Below, piece by piece: positions 1 through 11,521 of a DNA stretch of 64,000 bases (position 1 is the first letter of the stretch; each line of letters begins with the position of its first letter). Source of the DNA: Salinicola tamaricis. GTDB lineage: Bacteria > Pseudomonadota > Gammaproteobacteria > Pseudomonadales > Halomonadaceae. The stretch covers positions 558,001 through 622,000 of the forward strand of contig NZ_CP023559.1 in the NCBI RefSeq assembly GCF_003006155.1, in the 5' to 3' direction. A program made the translations under genes and the position numbers. The notes beneath the pieces are model-generated. The model had not been told where the DNA came from, searched no databases, and saw only the letters and a program-made list of their open reading frames with translations.

Positions 1-123
1 TGGGTGCTGGAGAGTGCCGGCCCGCCCCGCTAGCGGACGCCCTTGCCAACAGCGCCACGGCCCGAACCCTGTCCTCCCCCACAGACGCCTGCCAACAAAC
101 GCACGCCCACAGAGACAACGTCA

Positions 124-882
124 ATGCCCACCCCTGTCGATTCGACCCACGCCGGCCAGGCGGTCTATACCCGTCGCAACTTGGCGCTCTACGATCTGAT
201 CGTGCTGCGACTCTCCAATCGCGGCATCTGGCGCTGCCCGACCTCGCGCCTGCTGGAGCACTATGCGCGCCACCTGAGCGCCAATCACCTCGACGTGGGC
301 GTGGGTACCGGCTTTTTCCTCGACCGTAGCCGGTTTCCGAGTCACCAGCCGCGGCTGGCGCTGTTCGACCTCAATGCCGACTCCCTGTCACATACCGCGG
401 CGCGGGTGAAGCGTCTGCAGCCACAGACGCGCCAACTCGACATTCTCGCCCCGATCGAAGCCCCGCCGGCACCGTTCGACTCCATCGGCGTCAACTACCT
501 GCTGCATTGCCTGCCCGGCCCGATGACGCACAAGGCACGCGCCTTCGATCACCTCGCGCCGCTGCTGGCGCCGGGGGCAACGCTGTTCGGTGCCACTATC
601 CTGGGCGACGGCGTCACACGCTCATCGCTGGCGCGACGATTGATGGCGTTCTACAACGCCAAGGGGATCTTCTCCAATGAGGCGGATACACCGCAGGCGC
701 TGGAGCGCGCGCTCGCCGAGCGTTTCTCCCATCACCAGATCGAGATCGTCGGCTGCGTGGCGCTGTGTTCTCGCCCGGCGCGAGTGATCGCCAGGCAGAC
801 GCAGCGCCACGCGCGCGTATCGCGATCATGCTGCCAGCGGGCAGATCCTGCCGGGCGTGGGTCGTTAAAGCATCAGGGATAA
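124..882 (+). CDS. Class I SAM-dependent methyltransferase
   Basis: Probable small-molecule methyltransferase of unknown substrate. The SAM-binding motif I is seen as LDVGVGTGFFLD about 55 residues from the chosen start, followed by an acidic strand end (ALFDLNADSL, motif II) and a VNYLLHCLPG segment that fits motif IV. An in-frame ATG exists at 43, but the extra 27 residues are Pro/Thr rich and look like non-coding translation, so the ATG at 124 is preferred. The homologous part seems to end near residue 220 (VGCVALCSRPAR). The last 35 or so residues are Arg/Cys/Ser rich and unlike the rest, so the natural stop was probably lost to a small indel near 785. It stands alone on the plus strand. 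Function beyond methyl transfer is unknown. Confidence 0.7.
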   Translation: MPTPVDSTHAGQAVYTRRNLALYDLIVLRLSNRGIWRCPTSRLLEHYARHLSANHLDVGVGTGFFLDRSRFPSHQPRLALFDLNADSLSHTAARVKRLQPQTRQLDILAPIEAPPAPFDSIGVNYLLHCLPGPMTHKARAFDHLAPLLAPGATLFGATILGDGVTRSSLARRLMAFYNAKGIFSNEADTPQALERALAERFSHHQIEIVGCVALCSRPARVIARQTQRHARVSRSCCQRADPAGRGSLKHQG

Positions 883-979
883 GAGCGTCGGACACCGCAG
901 CCAGGCGGCCTGCCGAAGAACGACCTGGAAGGAAGCGCAGACACCGGATGGTGCCACGCTATCGGGGATGGTACTTGGC

Positions 980-1138
980 TCAGGCGCGCTGGCGCGAGGC
1001 GTTCGGCGTGTCGTCTCTGACGCCGACGCGCTCTCTCGCCACGGGCGTGCTCTTGTCGCTGCGGCAAAGGCGCAGCGCGACGAAGAGCCCGAAGGCGCCG
1101 AAACCGATGGCGATCGCGAAGATGCTGAGAAGAGTCAT
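980..1138 (-). CDS. Possible small one-helix membrane protein (52 aa)
   Basis: A 52-residue reading frame starting at the ATG at 1138 and ending at TGA 980-982. Residues 1-24 form one clean hydrophobic helix (MTLLSIFAIAIGFGAFGLFV, then ALRLC), followed by a polar, charged tail. An AGGCAGG stretch lies a few bases upstream as a weak ribosome binding site. The hydrophobic pattern is what a small inner-membrane protein shows and is not expected from chance at this GC content, but no family is recognised. The rest of the 883-1380 stretch shows no other convincing gene. Confidence 0.4.
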   Translation of the reverse strand: MTLLSIFAIAIGFGAFGLFVALRLCRSDKSTPVARERVGVRDDTPNASRQRA

Positions 1139-1355
1139 GGTGTGCCCTGCCTGTCGGCTCGTTGCCTGGTGGCCACCGGACGCGCTCGCGCCGGCGACGA
1201 TCGTTACCCTGCGTTATCGCCCGGATACAAAAAACCTTGAATCCTGACGCAGCGTAGCGAGTTGGCAGCGATTATTTACCTTTCACCACTACTTTCGCAA
1301 CACGACTTTGGCCAAATCACATCGCGCCATCCCGGGTCACGACGGGCCGGCCCGG

Positions 1356-1384
1356 GTGAGCGCCTCGCCCTGGCCGGCGCTCAC
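1356..1384 (-). terminator. GC-rich hairpin at the end of the mechanosensitive channel gene
   Basis: Perfect 9-bp inverted repeat (GTGAGCGCC / GGCGCTCAC) with an 11-nt loop that overlaps the stop codon of the channel gene. There is no T-run on either side, so intrinsic termination is only a possibility. Confidence 0.25.
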
Positions 1385-3615
1385 GGCGGATCGGGCACCC
1401 CAGGATTGGTGATCGCCTCGCGCGACGAGTCGTCGGACGGCGTGCCACCCCGAGCCCGGCTCTCCTCCATCACCACGCTCATGCGCGGCATGCCCAGATC
1501 GAGCCCCTGCTCGTCGAAACGCTGCTTGAGACGCAGATTGAACGCCCGCGCCACGTCCCACTGCATGACCGGTGCGGTGCGCATGCGGATGCGCAGGATG
1601 GCGGCGCCAGCATCGAAGCTCTCGATCCCCTGCACCTCCAGTGGCGACCAGATGTGGTGGCGCATCATCGGATCGTTGCGCAGCTCGTCGGCGATGCTGC
1701 GCATGGTCTCGATCGCCTCGTCGATCTTCATCTGATGGCCGATGCGGATACGCAGCAGCGCAATGCCGAACTCACGCGAGTAGTTCTGGATGCCCTGGAT
1801 CTGGCTGAACGGAATGATGTGCACGATCCCGTCCAGGTCACGCAGTTTCACCGTACGGATGCTCAGCGCCTCGACCGTGCCCATGTGACTGCCGAGATTG
1901 ACGAAATCGTCGATCGCCAGCGAATCCTCGATCAGAATGAACAGCCCGGTGATCAGGTCCTGCACCAGAGTCTGGGCGCCGAAACCCACCGCCAGACCGA
2001 TCACCCCGGCCCCCGCCAGCAGCGGGGTGACGTTCACACCGAGATTGGCCAGCGCGATGATCGCAGCGATTACCGCAATGGTAACGAAGATGGTGTTGCG
2101 CAGCAGCGGCGTGATCGTCTGCGCCCGGGCACTGGCATTGGCGCGCCGCCCATGGCGCCGGCTGCTCTTGCGCAGGGCGTGCTGGACCGCGGTATCGGCC
2201 AGGATCCACACCAGCCAGGCGACCAGAAAGGTCAGCCCCAGCCCCAGCAGGCTGCGAGCGATCTGCTGGCCGATCCCGGCACTGCCGCTCACCGCCCACA
2301 GCGAGGTTCCCCAGACCCGCATCGCCAGTTCGAGAAAAACCAGCCACGCCAACAGATGGGCCAGGGTGAAGCCGAACCGTATCAGGCGGGCCGAGTATTC
2401 GGAGAGGCGCTTGTCCTGGCTCTTCTCGCGCTGACGGTGGATCAGCCCCGAGATCACCAGCGTGGCGATCATCATCCCCGCGGTCACCAGCGCGCGGAAG
2501 AAGGCACTGCGCGAGTCCTCGGCCGAGGTCACCATGGCGATCAGCGAGACCACCACCATGACCAGGATGGGAATGTGCCAGATGCGACTGAACAGGCGCA
2601 AAAGCTCGGTGGTGGCGCGGCGCTCCTGACGCTGGGTGTAGGGGCGGTTGCGCATCAGATGGCGGAACGGCCGCCGAAAGACCAGCACGAAGGCCGCCAG
2701 CAGCAGCGCCGCGCAGACGTTGGCCAGCAGTGACACGAATGCCATCAGCCCGCGCCCCAGCGGCTCCACCACGGCGGCCGAATTGGAGGCGTCACCCAGC
2801 GCCACCAAGGCGCCGAGGGCGAACAGCCAGGGCGCGCCGCGCTGACGCAGGATACGCAGCGCGGTATGCCGATGCCCGCTGCCGAACAGCGAGAAGACGA
2901 TCTCGCACACCGCGGCGAAAACCGCCCCGCACAGGGTGACATAGGCCATCACCATGGCCAGGGTGACGCCGATGGTATCCGAGGTCGCCTGGTGCACTGC
3001 CACCAATGCCACGCCGAACCCCAGCGCCAGCGGTACGACTCGCCGCGCCAGATGGCGCACCAGCATCCAGGTAGTGGGCTCCTGCGGTAGCGCCCAGAGC
3101 AGCCCCAGGCGTTTGACCAGCGCGCGCCACAGCGCCGATACCACCAGCGTCACCCCGACCCACAGCGCGGTGACCCAGAGCAGATCGAGCAGCGCCATGG
3201 GCACACGCTCACCGTCACTCCAGAGCCGCGCCAGATCGTTGCCGGCCTGCTTGACCCGATAGCCCCAGTAGTTGATCGGGTTGTCCAGGCCGTCGTGTTC
3301 GAGCACCGAGAACGACTGCGCCAGCGCCCCCAGCAGGCCGCCGGCGGCAGGCTCGGCCTGGGCCTCGGCGGCGGTCGCCTGGCGCAGCTGCTTGAGACTC
3401 TCGAGCAGGGCCTGGCGCTGCTCGCTGTTCTCCAGCGTGGCGATGATCTGGTCCAGCGAACTCTCCAGCTCCTGGGCGCTGGGCGCCTGCGGGGTCGCCG
3501 CACGCTTCTCCTCCGCCCCGACCAGCGAGGCCAGGGATTGCGCCATGACCGGCTGGCTCAGCGCGACCAGCAGCGCCAACAGCACGCCCAGGCCAGCTCG
3601 TATCCATGCTCTCAC
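1381..3615 (-). CDS. ybiO: MscS-family mechanosensitive channel, YbiO type
   Basis: Large MscS-family channel of 744 aa, close to the 741 aa of E. coli YbiO, which opens under hypo-osmotic shock to release solutes. Residues 1-25 form a signal peptide ending VMAQ. Next come a periplasmic coiled-coil-like stretch rich in Gln, Glu and Ala (about 30-115), a long multi-helix membrane region (about 140-500), and the MscS pore helix with its beta domain. The pore region is recognisable by NLGVNVTPLLAGAGVIGLAV and then FGAQTLVQDLITG near residue 535. The cytosolic part ends with a Gly/Asp/Pro-rich tail. For a halophile this is the natural partner of compatible-solute genes such as the trehalose locus downstream. 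Monocistronic on the minus strand. Confidence 0.9.
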   Translation of the reverse strand: MRAWIRAGLGVLLALLVALSQPVMAQSLASLVGAEEKRAATPQAPSAQELESSLDQIIATLENSEQRQALLESLKQLRQATAAEAQAEPAAGGLLGALAQSFSVLEHDGLDNPINYWGYRVKQAGNDLARLWSDGERVPMALLDLLWVTALWVGVTLVVSALWRALVKRLGLLWALPQEPTTWMLVRHLARRVVPLALGFGVALVAVHQATSDTIGVTLAMVMAYVTLCGAVFAAVCEIVFSLFGSGHRHTALRILRQRGAPWLFALGALVALGDASNSAAVVEPLGRGLMAFVSLLANVCAALLLAAFVLVFRRPFRHLMRNRPYTQRQERRATTELLRLFSRIWHIPILVMVVVSLIAMVTSAEDSRSAFFRALVTAGMMIATLVISGLIHRQREKSQDKRLSEYSARLIRFGFTLAHLLAWLVFLELAMRVWGTSLWAVSGSAGIGQQIARSLLGLGLTFLVAWLVWILADTAVQHALRKSSRRHGRRANASARAQTITPLLRNTIFVTIAVIAAIIALANLGVNVTPLLAGAGVIGLAVGFGAQTLVQDLITGLFILIEDSLAIDDFVNLGSHMGTVEALSIRTVKLRDLDGIVHIIPFSQIQGIQNYSREFGIALLRIRIGHQMKIDEAIETMRSIADELRNDPMMRHHIWSPLEVQGIESFDAGAAILRIRMRTAPVMQWDVARAFNLRLKQRFDEQGLDLGMPRMSVVMEESRARGGTPSDDSSREAITNPGVPDPP

Positions 3616-3764
3616 GGTGACTCCTGTCGTCGTCTCTTCCGGACCCCATCATGCTATCCGCGCGGCGTGCGGACAACGCCGCCGGCCCGGCGTGGCGCGC
3701 TACCCACGCGCTACCGGCGCACGGCATCCCCGCGCCATTGGCGCAGATGCTCTATCTTCAATCC

Positions 3765-3840
3765 CAGGTCTTACGACTTTACCCAGGCCTTACGACTTCA
3801 CCCGGGCCTTACGATTTCACCCAAACCTTAAGACTTTCCT
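3765..3840 (+). repeat. Four tandem 19-bp repeats upstream of the SDR gene
   Basis: Four head-to-tail copies with exact 19-bp spacing at 3765-3783, 3784-3802, 3803-3821 and 3822-3840. The consensus is CAGGCCTTACGACTTCACC; the last copy is the most diverged (CTTAAGACTT core). The array ends 42 bp before the start codon of the dehydrogenase gene at 3883, in the place where a promoter or operator would lie. A 19-bp period is close to two helical turns, so all copies would face the same side of the DNA. Confidence 0.85.
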
Positions 3841-3882
3841 CACGCCCCGGACCGTAAGCGGTCCCCATAACAGGAGCAGCAC

Positions 3883-4650
3883 ATGCGTCTCGCAGGCAAG
3901 GTAGCACTGGTCACCGGCAGCACCCAGGGCATCGGCCGCGCCATCGCCGAACGCCTGGCCCAGGAGGGCGCCGACATCGTGGTCAGCGGCAGCCGTCCTT
4001 CCGAGCGGGCCGAGGAGACCGCCGAGCGGGTGCGTCGGCACGGCCGCCGCGCCGCCATCGTTACCGGCGATATCTCCCAGGTGGAGACCAACCGCCGGCT
4101 GATCGACGAGAGCGTAGCGGCGCTGGGGCGGCTCGACATTCTGGTCAACAACGCCGGACTGGAGATCGATGCACCCTTCTGGGAGGTGACCGAGGCCGAC
4201 TATGACAAGGTGCTGCTCGATACCAATCTCAAGGGGGTATTCTTCACCACCCAAGCGTTCGTAAGCTATCTGCGTGATGTCGGCCGCGGTGGGCGGGTGA
4301 TCAACTTAAGCTCGGTGCACGAGGATCTGCCCTTCCCCGGCTTCACCAGCTACTGCCTGGCCAAAGGCGGGCTGCGCATGCTCACACGCAACCTGGCGAT
4401 CGAGCTGGCCCCGCTGGGGATCACCGTCAACGGCGTCGCCCCCGGGGCGATCAAGACGCCCATGAACAGCGCCCTCGACGAGGACCCCGAGAAGCTCAAG
4501 CATCTGCTCGGCAATATCCCGCTGAACCGGCTCGGGCGCTCGGAAGACGTCGCCGGCGTGGTGGCCTTTCTCGCCTCAGAGGATGCCGATTACATGACCG
4601 GTGCCTCCTTGCCGGTAGACGGGGGCCTACTTTGGCAGTATGAAGAGTAG
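3883..4650 (+). CDS. Short-chain dehydrogenase, glucose 1-dehydrogenase type
   Basis: Classical SDR of 255 aa. It has the NAD(P)-binding TGSTQGIG motif at residues 11-18, the NNAG motif near 89, the catalytic Ser in NLSSVHED and the catalytic Tyr-Lys pair in SYCLAKGG near 156-160. The C-terminal PVDGGLLWQ is typical of glucose 1-dehydrogenases and related sugar or polyol oxidoreductases. The start is supported by an AGGAG site 9-13 bases upstream. The trehalase gene follows 36 bp later on the same strand, so glucose released from trehalose is a plausible substrate; this is inference from position, since SDR substrates cannot be read from sequence. Four tandem 19-bp repeats lie just upstream. 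Confidence 0.85.
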   Translation: MRLAGKVALVTGSTQGIGRAIAERLAQEGADIVVSGSRPSERAEETAERVRRHGRRAAIVTGDISQVETNRRLIDESVAALGRLDILVNNAGLEIDAPFWEVTEADYDKVLLDTNLKGVFFTTQAFVSYLRDVGRGGRVINLSSVHEDLPFPGFTSYCLAKGGLRMLTRNLAIELAPLGITVNGVAPGAIKTPMNSALDEDPEKLKHLLGNIPLNRLGRSEDVAGVVAFLASEDADYMTGASLPVDGGLLWQYEE

Positions 4651-4686
4651 ATCCACTTCTACCGTTCAGCGTGCCGCAGAGGACCG

Positions 4687-6249
4687 ATGATGCCCACAAG
4701 CCTCCAGGCCACCACCGACAGGGATACCTACCATGATGCCGCTGTCACCCCCCACGACCGCTTCGGCGAGCTATTCGAAGCGGTAGCGCTGGCGCATCTG
4801 TTCGAGGATTCCAAGACCTTCGCCGATAGCGTGCCGCGTGTGCCGCCGCAGCAGATCATGCAGGCCTACGAAGCCGAACGCGACAACCCGGATTTCGATC
4901 TGCGCGCCTTCGTCGACGCCCATTTCGAGGAGGACCCGATCGCCTGCAGCGGTTACGAGGCGGATACCAGCGACGACATGGTCACCCATATCGACCGCCT
5001 GTGGCCGGTGCTCACGCGTAACTCCCGCGAGCATCCATTGTGGTCGTCGCTGCTCTCGCTCTCCCACGATTACGTGGTGCCCGGCGGGCGCTTTCGCGAG
5101 TTCTACTATTGGGACTCTTACTTCACCATGCTGGGGCTCGCCGCCAGCGGCGAGGATCACCTGCTGTGCGCGGTGGCCGACAACTGCGCCGACCTGATCG
5201 CGCGCTACGGCCACATGCCCAACGGCAACCGCAGCTACTACCTGAGCCGTTCGCAGCCGCCGCTCTTCTCGATGATGGTGGCGCTACTCGAGCAGCGCGG
5301 ACAGCGCCACGCCGTGGATTACCTGCCGCAGCTCAAGCGCGAGTATGCCTTCTGGATGCATGGCGAGGCCCAGCTCAAGCCCGGCGAGACCCACCGCCGC
5401 TGCGTGCGTCTCGACGACGAATGCTGGCTCAACCGCCACTGGGATGACCGCGCCACGCCGCGCGAGGAGTCCTATCGTGAGGACTACGAGCTGGCCCAGG
5501 CCTCGCCGCGCCCGGCGGAGCAGGTCTATCGTGATCTGCGCGCCGGCGCCGAAAGCGGCTGGGACTTCAGCGGCCGCTGGCTCGACGATACCCGCGAGCT
5601 GCACACCATCCGCACCACCGCCTTCATCCCGGTCGAGCTCAACTCACTGCTCTACCATCTCGAATATCTACTCGGAAAGCTGTGTGCCGATGTCGGCGAG
5701 GAGTCCGAGGCCGGCCACTACCGCGAGCGTGCCGAGCGCCGACGCATGGCGATCGACCGCTATCTGTGGTGCGAGGAGCGCGGGGCCTACTACGACTACG
5801 ACTGGCAGCGCGGCTGCCGCAGCATTCACCTCACCGCGGCCTGCGTGGTGCCGCTCTACCTGCAGCTCGCCTCGCCTGGCCAGGCCGAACGCGTGGTCAA
5901 CGTGGTGGCCCAGCGCCTGCTCGCCCCCGGCGGACTGGTCACCACCGAGATCAACGACAGTAGTCAGCAATGGGACCACCCCAACGGCTGGGCGCCGCTG
6001 CAGTGGATGGCGATCGAGGGCTTCCGCCACTACGGCTTTCACGAAGTTGCGGAGGATCTGACCGAGCGCTGGCTGTCGCTGGTCTACGATCTCTATCGGC
6101 GGGAACACAAGCTGGTGGAGAAATACGTGCTCTACCCCGGCGCGGAGTTCGCCTGCGGCGGCGAGTACCCGCTTCAGGACGGCTTCGGCTGGACCAACGG
6201 CGTCACCCGGGCGCTGCTGGCGCAGCGCGACGGCATGGTCGTCGGCTAG
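4687..6249 (+). CDS. treF: Cytoplasmic alpha,alpha-trehalase TreF (GH37)
   Basis: Hydrolyses trehalose to two glucose molecules. Both GH37 family signatures are present: PGGRFREFYYWDSYF around residues 137-151 and QWDHPNGWAPLQW around 429-441. The catalytic Asp expected in the middle of the protein fits the SGWDFSGRWL segment. There is no signal peptide and the length (520 aa) suits a cytoplasmic enzyme. Translation can start at either codon of a tandem ATG-ATG preceded by AGAGGA. It follows the SDR gene by 36 bp and converges on glgB. Placing a cytosolic trehalase against a TreYZ synthesis locus gives the cell both arms of trehalose turnover at one site. Confidence 0.93.
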   Translation: MMPTSLQATTDRDTYHDAAVTPHDRFGELFEAVALAHLFEDSKTFADSVPRVPPQQIMQAYEAERDNPDFDLRAFVDAHFEEDPIACSGYEADTSDDMVTHIDRLWPVLTRNSREHPLWSSLLSLSHDYVVPGGRFREFYYWDSYFTMLGLAASGEDHLLCAVADNCADLIARYGHMPNGNRSYYLSRSQPPLFSMMVALLEQRGQRHAVDYLPQLKREYAFWMHGEAQLKPGETHRRCVRLDDECWLNRHWDDRATPREESYREDYELAQASPRPAEQVYRDLRAGAESGWDFSGRWLDDTRELHTIRTTAFIPVELNSLLYHLEYLLGKLCADVGEESEAGHYRERAERRRMAIDRYLWCEERGAYYDYDWQRGCRSIHLTAACVVPLYLQLASPGQAERVVNVVAQRLLAPGGLVTTEINDSSQQWDHPNGWAPLQWMAIEGFRHYGFHEVAEDLTERWLSLVYDLYRREHKLVEKYVLYPGAEFACGGEYPLQDGFGWTNGVTRALLAQRDGMVVG

Positions 6250-6309
6250 GCCCGTCGCGCGCCACGGCCCTCTGGATAGCGCCGCGGCACATTCAAAGAA
6301 CACCGCTCA

Positions 6310-6332
6310 CCCGGGCCGGGGAACGGCCCGGG
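6310..6332. terminator. Hairpin between convergent treF and glgB
   Basis: Perfect 9-bp inverted repeat (CCCGGGCCG / CGGCCCGGG) with a 5-nt loop in the 89-bp gap between two convergent genes. It lacks a clear T-run, so it may be a weak two-way terminator. Confidence 0.45.
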
Positions 6333-6338
6333 CCAACT

Positions 6339-8561
6339 TCACGCCGGTGGCAGCAGCGCTATCACCGCCAGCGGTGGCAGCGTCAGTACCAGCGACTGCG
6401 CCTCGCCGTGGCAGGCGGCCGCTTCGCTTTCGAGGCCGCCGGCGTTGCCGATATTGCTGCCGCCATAGTGCTCGGCATCAGAGTTGAAGCGCTCGGCCCA
6501 GTGCCCCGCCATGGGTACGCCGATGCGGTAGCCGGTCAGCGTCCGCGGGGTCATGTTGGCCACCACCAGCACGCGCTGCCCGTCGCCGTCCAGACGCCAC
6601 CAGGCGAACACGCTATTGACGTTGTCGTCGCCGATCACCCAGCGGAAACCCGCCGCCTCGGTATCGCGGGCGTGCAGCGCCGGACGCTCGCGGTAGAAGG
6701 TGTTGAGATCGCGCACCAGACGCTGAATGCCGGCGTGGCTGGGGTACTGCAGCAGCCACCAGTCCAGCTCACGGTCGTGGCTCCACTCCCGCCCCTGGGC
6801 GAACTCGCAGCCCATGAACAGTAGTTTCTTACCGGGATGCAGCCACATGAAACCGAGGTAGGCGCGCAGGTTGGCGAAGCGCTGCCACTCGTCACCGGGC
6901 ATCTTGTCGATCAGCGAGCCCTTGCCGTGCACCACTTCGTCATGCGAGATCGGCAGCACGAAGCGCTCGTTGAAGGCGTAGACCAGCCCGAAGGTGAGCT
7001 GGTCGTGATGGTACCGGCGATAAAGGGGATCGTGGCTCATGTAGCTCAGGGTGTCGTGCATCCAGCCCATGTTCCACTTGTAGCTGAAGCCCAGCCCCGC
7101 CTGCGCCACCGGCGCGGTGACCCCGGGCCAGGCGGTCGACTCCTCGGCGATCACCACCGCACCGGGTGCCTCCTCGGCGACCACCTGATTGAGATGCTGC
7201 AGGAACCCCATTGCCTCCAGGTTCTCCGCACCGCCACGGTGGTTGGGAATCCACTCGCCCTCGCGCCGTGAGTAGTTGCGATAGAGCATCGAAGCGACCG
7301 CATCCACGCGCAGCCCGTCGAGATGGAAATGTCGCAGCCAGTGCAGGGCCGAGGCGAGCATGAAGCCATGTACCTCGCGCCGGCCCAGGTTGTAGATATA
7401 GGTGTTCCAGTCCTGGTGATAGCCCTCGAACGGGTGGGCATACTCGTACAGCGCGGTGCCGTCGAAGCGCGCCAGCCCATGCGGGTCGGAAGGAAAGTGA
7501 CCGGGCACCCAGTCGAGCAGCACGCCGATGCCGGCCCGGTGACAGGCATCGACGAAGGCGGCGAATTCGGCTGGCGTACCGAACCGCCCGCTGGGCGCGA
7601 ACAGCGACAGCGGCTGGTAGCCCCAGGAGCCGCCGAACGGATACTCCATGATCGGCATCAGCTCGATATGGGTAAAACCCATCTCCACCACGTAGGGGAT
7701 GAGGGTGTCGATCAGATCGGGCCAGCGGTAGATCTCGCCCTCGTCACCGCCATGCTTGCGCCACGAGCTTACATGCAGCTCATAGATCGAGATCGGGGCG
7801 TCGGCCGCCTGACGCTCGCCGCGGCGGGCAAGCCAGGCGTCGTCACCCCAGTCGAAGGGCGTGGCGTCCGCCACTACCGAGGCGGTCAGCGGCGGCGCTT
7901 CGGTGGAGAGCGCCACCGGGTCGGCCTTGAGCAGCGGCTCGCCATTGACGTCGATCAGCGCGAACTTGTAGCGCTCGCCGGCACCGATGGCAGGAATGAA
8001 TATCTCCCACACCCCGGCCGGATAGCGGCAGCGCATGCCGTGACGGCGCGTGTCCCAGCCGTTGAAATCGCCCACCACCGCCACGCGCTGAGCGTTGGGT
8101 GCCCACACCGCGAAACGTACGCCGGTGACACCGTCGCAGGTCATCACCTGGGCCCCCAGACACTCGCCCAGGCGCCGATGATTGCCCTCGCCGAGCAGAT
8201 GCAGGTCGATGTCGCCGAGCAGCAGCGGGAAGGCGTAGGGGTCGGCGGTGATCTGCTCACCGTCGGGCCAGCGAACGTTCAGTCGGTAGGCGCCCGGTGC
8301 CGCCAGCTCGCCCACGAACAGCCCCTCGATGGGCCCTGCCCGACACGTCCCCAGTGAGCGGTCACTGTCGCTGCAGACCAGTGTGACCGACTCCGCGCCG
8401 GGCAAGTAAGCGCGCACGTCGACCTGGCCATCGTCACGCGCGTGCGGGCCCAGCAGCGCGAACGGGTTGGTCAGGGTACCGCGCGCCAGTGCCTCCAGAT
8501 CGGCGGCGGCGAGGCCCGCAGCGTGCGTTGCCCGGGCCGGGCTCTGGTCGCGACGGCTCAT
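6339..8561 (-). CDS. glgB: 1,4-alpha-glucan branching enzyme GlgB (GH13)
   Basis: Makes the alpha-1,6 branches of glycogen. At 740 aa it has the usual length. An N-terminal domain with NPFALLGPH and a CBM48 module ([20 protein letters not shown], near residue 150) precede the GH13 barrel. Conserved catalytic blocks are visible: region I DWVPGHFP, region [18 protein letters not shown] with the nucleophile Asp, region [14 protein letters not shown] with the acid/base Glu, and region [16 protein letters not shown] with the stabilising Asp. The C-terminal beta domain contains [14 protein letters not shown]. It is the last gene of the minus-strand glycogen locus, 45 bp after glgX, and is intact, unlike the shortened paralogue at 18.1-19.4 kb. 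Confidence 0.95.
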   Translation of the reverse strand: MSRRDQSPARATHAAGLAAADLEALARGTLTNPFALLGPHARDDGQVDVRAYLPGAESVTLVCSDSDRSLGTCRAGPIEGLFVGELAAPGAYRLNVRWPDGEQITADPYAFPLLLGDIDLHLLGEGNHRRLGECLGAQVMTCDGVTGVRFAVWAPNAQRVAVVGDFNGWDTRRHGMRCRYPAGVWEIFIPAIGAGERYKFALIDVNGEPLLKADPVALSTEAPPLTASVVADATPFDWGDDAWLARRGERQAADAPISIYELHVSSWRKHGGDEGEIYRWPDLIDTLIPYVVEMGFTHIELMPIMEYPFGGSWGYQPLSLFAPSGRFGTPAEFAAFVDACHRAGIGVLLDWVPGHFPSDPHGLARFDGTALYEYAHPFEGYHQDWNTYIYNLGRREVHGFMLASALHWLRHFHLDGLRVDAVASMLYRNYSRREGEWIPNHRGGAENLEAMGFLQHLNQVVAEEAPGAVVIAEESTAWPGVTAPVAQAGLGFSYKWNMGWMHDTLSYMSHDPLYRRYHHDQLTFGLVYAFNERFVLPISHDEVVHGKGSLIDKMPGDEWQRFANLRAYLGFMWLHPGKKLLFMGCEFAQGREWSHDRELDWWLLQYPSHAGIQRLVRDLNTFYRERPALHARDTEAAGFRWVIGDDNVNSVFAWWRLDGDGQRVLVVANMTPRTLTGYRIGVPMAGHWAERFNSDAEHYGGSNIGNAGGLESEAAACHGEAQSLVLTLPPLAVIALLPPA

Positions 8562-8606
8562 GCAGACTCCTCGTCGATGCGTGGTTGCGGGGGGCGTTGC
8601 GCTGGA

Positions 8607-10829
<2,223 letters not shown>

Positions 10830-10946
10830 ACATGACTCTCCGGGGGAACCGTGGGCGTTGTCTGGGTAGTGCCTGCACGCGTCGACTCGGCGATTCGCAG
10901 CGTGACGAGCGGCGGTGTCTCGATCTCGGCGTAGGAGTTGTCAGCG

Positions 10947-11396
10947 TCAGGCGCCGTCATCAGGCTTGCGCGGCTTTCGCGCGCGCGGGGTCTTGGGCTT
11001 GGCCGGCGTCTCGGCGGTGCCCATCGGCTTGGCCTCGGGCTTTTTGGCTGCGGGCTTCTTGGCGCTAGGCTTGCGCGGCGCGGGCTTCGCCGGCGGTTCG
11101 GGATGCACCTCGACGCCGGTGTCCTCCTCCTTCAACGCTTCGGTCTCGGGGTCGTCCAGCGGCAGACGCTGCTCGTCGATACCCTGCTCGTCCGCTTCCA
11201 GCGGCAGCTCCTCGCCCTCGAAGATAGGCGACTCGTCATGCGCCGGCTCCCACTCCTGCTCCTCTTCGCGCGCGTTCTCGGCCTCGACGATACGCTCTGC
11301 CATGGCCCAATGACGCGCCTCCTGACCCTCCGGTCGTCCTTCCGACTCCCAGATCCGGTAGGCCAACATTCTGACTCTTTGCTCGCGATTGCTCAT
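10947..11396 (-). CDS. DUF2934 protein with acidic middle and Lys/Pro/Ala tail
   Basis: 149 aa. The N-terminal segment (RVRMLAYRIWESEGRPEGQE, then ARHWAMAERIVEAE, residues 7-40) matches the DUF2934 family, short helical segments often found beside glycogen and trehalose genes in proteobacteria. Residues 42-95 are strongly acidic. Residues 100-149 are a low-complexity Lys/Pro/Ala tail with repeats of the AKKPxAKP type, like the histone-H1-like tails of nucleic-acid-binding proteins. The function of the family is unknown; position suggests a role tied to glycogen metabolism. It sits between treY and glgX on the same strand, 125 bp after treY and 117 bp before glgX. The strong charge split, acidic then basic, is its most notable feature. 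Confidence 0.8.
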   Translation of the reverse strand: MSNREQRVRMLAYRIWESEGRPEGQEARHWAMAERIVEAENAREEEQEWEPAHDESPIFEGEELPLEADEQGIDEQRLPLDDPETEALKEEDTGVEVHPEPPAKPAPRKPSAKKPAAKKPEAKPMGTAETPAKPKTPRARKPRKPDDGA

Positions 11397-11521
11397 GACG
11401 ATCTCTCCCTAAGCGAATTGACGAAAAATGAGGCGATCCCTGCCTCGCGGTGACCAAGGGTCGGCGGCCTGGTTCGGCCCCGCTACTAACAACCTAGACG
11501 CTCTGGCGCGGTAAGCCGCTC

